A stretch of DNA of 64,000 nucleotides. Source: Vitellaria paradoxa. Lineage: Eukaryota; Streptophyta; Magnoliopsida; Ericales; Sapotaceae. The notes beneath the pieces are model-generated. The model searched no databases. It saw only the letters and a list, made by a program, of their open reading frames with translations, and was not told the DNA's origin. The position numbers and the translations under genes are program-made. The DNA lies in contig CM034236.1 in assembly GCA_019916065.1 (NCBI GenBank), forward strand, positions 58,618,690-58,682,689, written 5' to 3'. Numbering within the stretch: the stretch's first letter is position 1; every line of letters begins with the position of its first letter. Below, piece after piece: positions 58,763 through 64,000 of the stretch.

Positions 58763-59555
58763 TCATGTGATCAAATTATTTGGTTCCTTTCATTTGGGGC
58801 AACGGTTCCAGAATACAAGTAATCAGAGATGAAAATTTGAAAGAATTATAAACATTTAAATTAGGGTTGGCCAACTTTAACCCGTCTAAATAGGTATTTA
58901 TTCCCATAAGTGTGGGTATTTCTAAATTTTATAGGTAATGGATGGGTTAAAATATTTTTTTCATGCGATCAAATTATTTGGTTTTTTTCATTTGGGGCAA
59001 GGGTTCCAGAATACAAGTAACCAGAGATGAAAATTTGAAAGAATTATAAACATTTAAATTAGGAATGGCCAACTTTAACCCGTCCAAATAAGTACTTATT
59101 CCCATAAGTGTGGGTATTTCTAAATTTTATAGGTAATGGATGGGTTAAAATATTTTTTTCATGCGATCAAATTATTTGGTTCTTTTCATTTGGGACAAGG
59201 GTTCCAGAATACAAGTAACCAGAGAAGAAAATTTGAAAGAATTATAAACATTTAAATTAGGAATGGCCAACTTTAACCCGTCCAAATAGGTACTTATTCC
59301 CATAAGTGTGGATATTTCTAAATTTTATAGGTAATGGATGGGTTAAAATATTTTTTTCATGCTATCAAATTATTTGGTTCTTTTCATTTGGGGCAAGGGT
59401 TCCAGAATACAAGTAACCAGAGATGAAAATTTGAAAGAATTATAAACATTTAAATTAGGGATGGCCAACTTTAACCCGTTCAAATAGGTATTTATTCCCT
59501 TAACTGTGGGTATTTCTAAATTTTATAGGTAATGGATGGGTTAAAATATAAAAAA
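58763..59555. repeat. 198-bp tandem repeat, four copies
   Basis: The GATCAAATTATTTGGTTC register starts at 58769, 58967, 59165 and 59363 (last as TATC), a constant 198-bp period. Units contain AACATTTAAATTAGG, CAACTTTAACCCGTC and AGGTAATGGATGGGTTAAAA. Copies differ by few substitutions and no obvious indels. Confidence 0.95.
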
Positions 59556-61768
59556 ACACCTATTGATTTTGGATTAGAGGACAGTATATATAATGTACCT
59601 GACAAGTAGTACTCAAACTCGCTTAACGAGTTTTATTTGCTTACCCTGTCTAAATTACTTAATTATTCGTTTAAATTATTGAATACTCGAGTTTATACAA
59701 ATAATATCATCAATTTAGATACTAAATTATATATATATATATATATATTGTGTTTAAAAAACGGAAACACTTTAATTAATGCCAGATAACTCAATGGTCT
59801 GATACCAAATAATTTATTTTAAGTTTAGAATTTGGTTCTTAATGTAACAGAGCACATGGACACATTTTTTTTTTCTTAATTATGGTAGAGGCTTAAGACG
59901 AGATTAAATATGAATTTTTTTAAATTCTGTTTTTATAATTTTAATATAATTTTACTAAATAGAAAATATTTAAAAAATTTTACTTAAAGATTTTTTTTTT
60001 TTACTTTTTCAAGATGTAAAATTTCTTAAATAGTTGTTGTATTTAAAAAAATTTTAATACTTGTTTTTAACTTAATACTGCCTCCTATTGGAAAACTATG
60101 AGTATCCAATTTTCCCATAGATGTTTGATTATTCGATAAGGAATGGTAGTTGGTTGAAAATATTCGTCGAATACCCATTTAGTTTGAGTATTTTTTTTAT
60201 TCGACTATTTTTTTCATTCAACGTATTCAAAAACGATAGAGGCAATTTTGACTTCGATCCAATTCATTATTATCCCTAATTACGATATGGGTTCTTTGAC
60301 TCATCGACGACTGTAAAACCAATATTAAGTTACCATATGGAAGAGGTGTAAAATAATACGTAAATTAAATTATTTAATTACTAAGCAATACAATAATTTT
60401 AGATGCACATGAATAATCAAGAATTATTCAAATACCAAAAAGAATAAACTATTTATAAGGGACTAAATAATCGGTTTGGTTTAGTGAAAAATTAGAAAAA
60501 TAATAGTTCGAATAAACTAAAAAATAATATATCATTAAATAAAAAATATAACATTTTTATTTTAAAATATATATTATTTTATTAAGTTAATTTATTTAAT
60601 CTTTAGTTGAGTGTTTTAAAATTTAAACTCAATTTTTAAATAAATTATAATCAAAAAGTTTATATAAAAATTTAAAATTTTAAAGTAGTCAGATGCCCAA
60701 ATAGTAAATGTCGAAGCTATGGCAAATAAAACCCTACTTACCAAATAAATAAATAAATAAATAAAACCCTCGAAGCCCGTGGGGGCGTCAACGCCGAGGG
60801 ACACGGTCGTCAATCGATGCGGCAGCAAGCACTCGTTTCGAATGCCGTTGCCACGCGTCACCCACTGAACCGCGCACTTACTTTTCCTCCGCGTGCGGAC
60901 TCTGCAAAATATCCGTGTTGGATTCCGGCTGTTGATCTCACAAATCTATTAAGGTGCTGTTTGTTTGGTAACATTAAAAATTATTAAATTTTATTAAACT
61001 TAATTAATTTTTATATTTTTTTAATAAAATTTTTTTATATATCATTTTTATATTACATTTTTTTATTTTTATTATATTTTTTGTTTAATTTTTTGTCAAC
61101 TAAATATTATTTAATTTGATCTCAAATTTCTTTTTAAAATTTATTGAAAAAAATCATCATTAATTTGATGATTCGTACCATCAATTCACTATTCATTTTA
61201 ATTAATTTAATAATTCTTATATATTAAAATTATTATCTAATTATTTTTAATTTTTAAATTAAAATACTATATTAATTAATATTATTGAAACAGCATTTTT
61301 TTATTTTTATATAGCAATTTTGCTTTATAAAACACAAAATTTCCAGTAAAAGAAATTATTTAAAAAATATTAAAATTTTAAGTAATTTTATTTTTATATC
61401 ATATTTAATTTATTTATTAAAATCACGGTACAATTTTAATTTTAATTTTTTTTCTTTTTTATTTTTTAAGATTGGTGTTTATGTTCATTGATGTTCGCTT
61501 CTCCTACTTTTTGGCCCTTGGGAGCATCTTTTTTTTTTTTTTTTTAAGCTGGCCCTTGGGAGCATCTTATTTATACCGTTACTAACTTCTTGCTGTAGCG
61601 ACCAATTGTATATATCCACCTGGCATTTCAAGTGGCATTGTTGTAATTGAAGAACTTTATGGGGGGTATTTGATGAATATTTTCACGTCCCTTAAACCTC
61701 AACTGCTCCTCTGTTTCAAACCCTCTTTTCGCTCTGGGCCGATCTCGTTCCTCTTTTTAACTTAAACC
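59556..61768. other. Intergenic DNA upstream of the adenylate kinase gene
   Basis: AT-rich with a (TA)n tract at 59730-59749 and a GC-richer patch at 60770-60930 without a recognisable gene. At about 60951 a 'GTGCTGTTTGTTTGGTAACA' MITE-like stretch begins. A short phrase GGCCCTTGGGAGCATCTT is duplicated at 61513 and 61552. Confidence 0.45.
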
Positions 61769-61791
61769 CTTCTCTCTCTCTCTCTCTCTCT
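61769..61791. repeat. (CT)n in the adenylate kinase leader
   Basis: A CT microsatellite about 20 bp before the start codon, probably in the 5' UTR. Confidence 0.85.
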
Positions 61792-61810
61792 GTAACTTCT
61801 CACCGCCGCC

Positions 61811-64000
61811 ATGGCCGGACTCTGCCGTTTGAGGCTGGTGGCGCTGCTGGAGGCAAGACGGTTTCTGGGGATCATCGGGAGACGAGGTTACGGATCGGCG
61901 GCTGCAGCTCAGCTTCAGTACGATTATGACTACGAAGAGTACGAGAGCGAATCACACCGTGATCGGAACTGGACGATGGAGGACTGGGAGGGATCGGTGC
62001 CGGGAAGGGGAGTGCAGTGGGTGATCATGGGGGACCCACTCACCAAGAAGAACGTATACGCCGAGCGGCTTTCCAAGCTTCTCCAAGTCCCTCACATTTC
62101 CATGGGTGCTCTCGTTCGCCAGGAGCTTCATCCTCACTCCTCTCTCTACAAACAGGTTCAATTTTTTATTTTCTTTTCCGTTTGGTTGCCTGGAAAACAA
62201 AGAAAACGGAAAGAAAGTTCTATTTTGTTAAGTTTCGGTGACATTATAATGCCTTCTACTTAGAAACAAGAGTAAATTTTCAAGAATCCAAATTAAATTG
62301 GGAAAAATAAGAGAGAAGAGGAAGAAAAAAATATTTAAGAAGAACTATTGTCATAGTGTGTGGCTTTGCCCTAGCATTTATCGACTTTTCACTTTTGGTA
62401 GTGTAAGTTATTTATAAAGACTATCCCAATTAATTGGTTTCACTGTCCCCTGCTTCATGTAAGTAACTATGTGAGCAACTTCTATGAAGTCTGCTATGTG
62501 TTTCAGTGATGAACTGTGGTTGCATTTTTCCAATACTTCAAAATTAGCTTATCTAGGTTCCTATTTGTTTGTTTGTTTATTATTTACTTTACTTTTCCTG
62601 GAATTTATGTGTTTAATTACTTATTCTAATTTTTTAGATTGCAAATGCTGTGAACCAAGAGAAGCTTGTTCCAGAAGATATTATTTTTGGTCTGTTGTCA
62701 AAAAGGTTGGAAGAAGGATACTCCAATGGTGAAACAGGGTTTATTTTGGAGGGAATTCCACGGACACGGCTACAAGCTGTAAGTTTTTCTCGAAGAACTT
62801 TATTTTCCTTTTCGAAGGCGCACCCTTCAATAAGTATCCCCTAATGACAAACAGCCAAAACTTAATGTTCTGTTGAGTCCGATAATTCAGGCAATCCCTT
62901 GGAATTGAAATATAGAAAATGGAATTTGTATTTAAGGCAGTCAAAGGAAGTTCTGTCGGTGTTATTCCCTTGAAATTATGTTTAGTAAGGTTTACTTTCT
63001 ATGGTATAGTCGTCTTCCATAAGAAGTACTAAGACTTTACTCTTTGAATTGGTGACATGACTCAGGAGATCCTTGACCAAATTGCTGACATTGATTTAGT
63101 TGTGAATTTCAAATGCACCGATGAGTCCTTGTTAAAACAACATATGAGAAGCGGAATATATTCTCCTGCTCAAGAATTTCTCAGCAAGGGCAAGTCTGGG
63201 TTAAATCTAAATATCCCATCAAAGGACAATTCAAAATCTCCGAGTGTTGATGCAGAAGGTGCCTGGAAAGAGAAACTTCAAATTTATGCTGAGCAGGTAC
63301 ACTCCAAATTGCTTTTTTGGATAAGAAGCAATGGTTATATGCAAATATGAGATGCTTCCTACTTATCACTGCATTTGGCCCCGAGTAGTCATAATAATAT
63401 TCCATACAATTATTATTTATTGTTCTTTGTTTCATCAGAAGTATTTATTTTCTTTCCAATTAGTCTTTGTAGTGTTTGGAATAAGTGTCATGTTTCTAGT
63501 CTTATTATAGCAAAGTTTAGAGAGCCTTTCTTCTAAATATCCTTTATATATGTATATATATGCACACACATAATCCTATTTAATTTATTTTCCAAAACAT
63601 ATAAAAAAGCAGGAAGATTACAATGTTGAGTGCATGATAACCCGTTGATTCTTGTCTGCATCATATGAATATTTTTTTGTGCAGGACTCGTGCTCTCTTT
63701 TGTTCTCATGACCTTATTTTTCGAGTCTTGAGACATGAAATTATGCTACAAAATTGAAGAGACAATTTCATCCTTAAATCTCAAAAATGACATTGCTTGC
63801 TTGACGTGTTCTTTCGAGTGTTATTTTGTAAAATTTTTGTAATCTATGCATAAGGGTTTAGTTAGTGGTATCGTGTTAATTCAAGTACTTCCATAAAGAC
63901 AATACAAAGTTTTCATTAATACAGCACTTTTTCCCCCTCCAGAGCAAGCCATTAGAAGAGTACTATAGAAGACAGAAGAAGCTTCTTGACTTTCAAGTGG
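61811..64000 (+). CDS. Organellar adenylate kinase-like protein with degenerate P-loop (partial)
   Basis: Exons 61811-62155, 62638-62778, 63066-63296 and 63943 to the right edge, all phase 0; 258 residues are visible. The ATG has an excellent context (GCCGCCATGG). Residues 1-30 are Arg/Leu/Ala rich, like a mitochondrial or plastid transit peptide. The adenylate kinase fold is recognisable: VQWVIMGDP, VPHISMGALVRQEL (NMP site), LLSKRLEEGYSNGETGFILE, GIPRTRLQA, and IDLVVNFKC. The nucleotide-binding P-loop, normally GxPGxGKGT, is GDPLTKKNV (74-82), and the DGFPR motif is EGIPR. It matches my memory of Arabidopsis At3g01820 ('probable adenylate kinase 7, mitochondrial'). Phosphotransfer between ATP and AMP is the family reaction, but activity is doubtful here. 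The LID and C-terminus lie beyond the window. Confidence 0.9.

Overview
This window is nuclear DNA from a flowering plant, very probably a eudicot. The evidence is split genes with GT..AG introns, plant-type proteins (LysM receptor-like kinase, calmodulin-like protein, GDA1/CD39 apyrase, myristoylated plant-only protein), TATA boxes, and AT-rich intergenic DNA full of small inverted-repeat transposons. I cannot name the species. No intact retrotransposon, virus, CRISPR array or bacterial operon was seen.

Genes, left to right: (1) 5' end of a plant acid/gastric-type lipase, minus strand, running off the left edge (exons 1135-1320 and 755-865); (2) an At3g27210-like membrane-anchored protein of unknown function, minus strand, 6039-9491, three exons, 247 aa; (3) an apyrase, minus strand, 23236-27655, nine exons, 474 aa; (4) cytosolic ribulose-5-phosphate 3-epimerase, plus strand, 38142-41976, eight exons including a predicted 5-nt micro-exon, 222 aa; (5) an intronless LYK2-type LysM receptor pseudokinase, plus strand, 50966-53092, 708 aa; (6) an intronless calmodulin-like protein, minus strand, 55804-56232, 142 aa; (7) a tRNA-Lys(CTT), 58531-58603; (8) the 5' part of an organellar, divergent adenylate-kinase-like protein, plus strand, 61811 to the right edge. 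All exon models were built by reading splice sites and checking phase; each complete model closes in frame.

The right half keeps the gene order epimerase - LYK2 - CML - adenylate kinase. From memory this matches Arabidopsis At3g01850-At3g01840-At3g01830-At3g01820, so it looks like an ancient conserved block, expanded here by transposons to about 26 kb. The genes have no obvious shared pathway: sugar phosphate metabolism, cell-surface glycan perception, calcium signalling and nucleotide metabolism.

The intergenic DNA holds several structured elements: a CACTA-like element (2718-4525); a hAT-like element with a near-perfect 8-bp target duplication and a coding-like insert (13856-14844); a 1.9-kb element whose core is a tandem array of perfect 20-bp palindromes (about 20.9-22.8 kb); a 2.2-kb nested fold-back element (about 44.2-46.4 kb); two dispersed MITE families; and tandem arrays of 34, 61, 82, 106, 138 and 198 bp. 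The most interesting signals are the 5-nt exon in the epimerase, the two 'degenerate enzyme' genes in the conserved block (pseudokinase and P-loop-less adenylate kinase), the gene fragment inside the hAT-like element, and the palindromic satellite.
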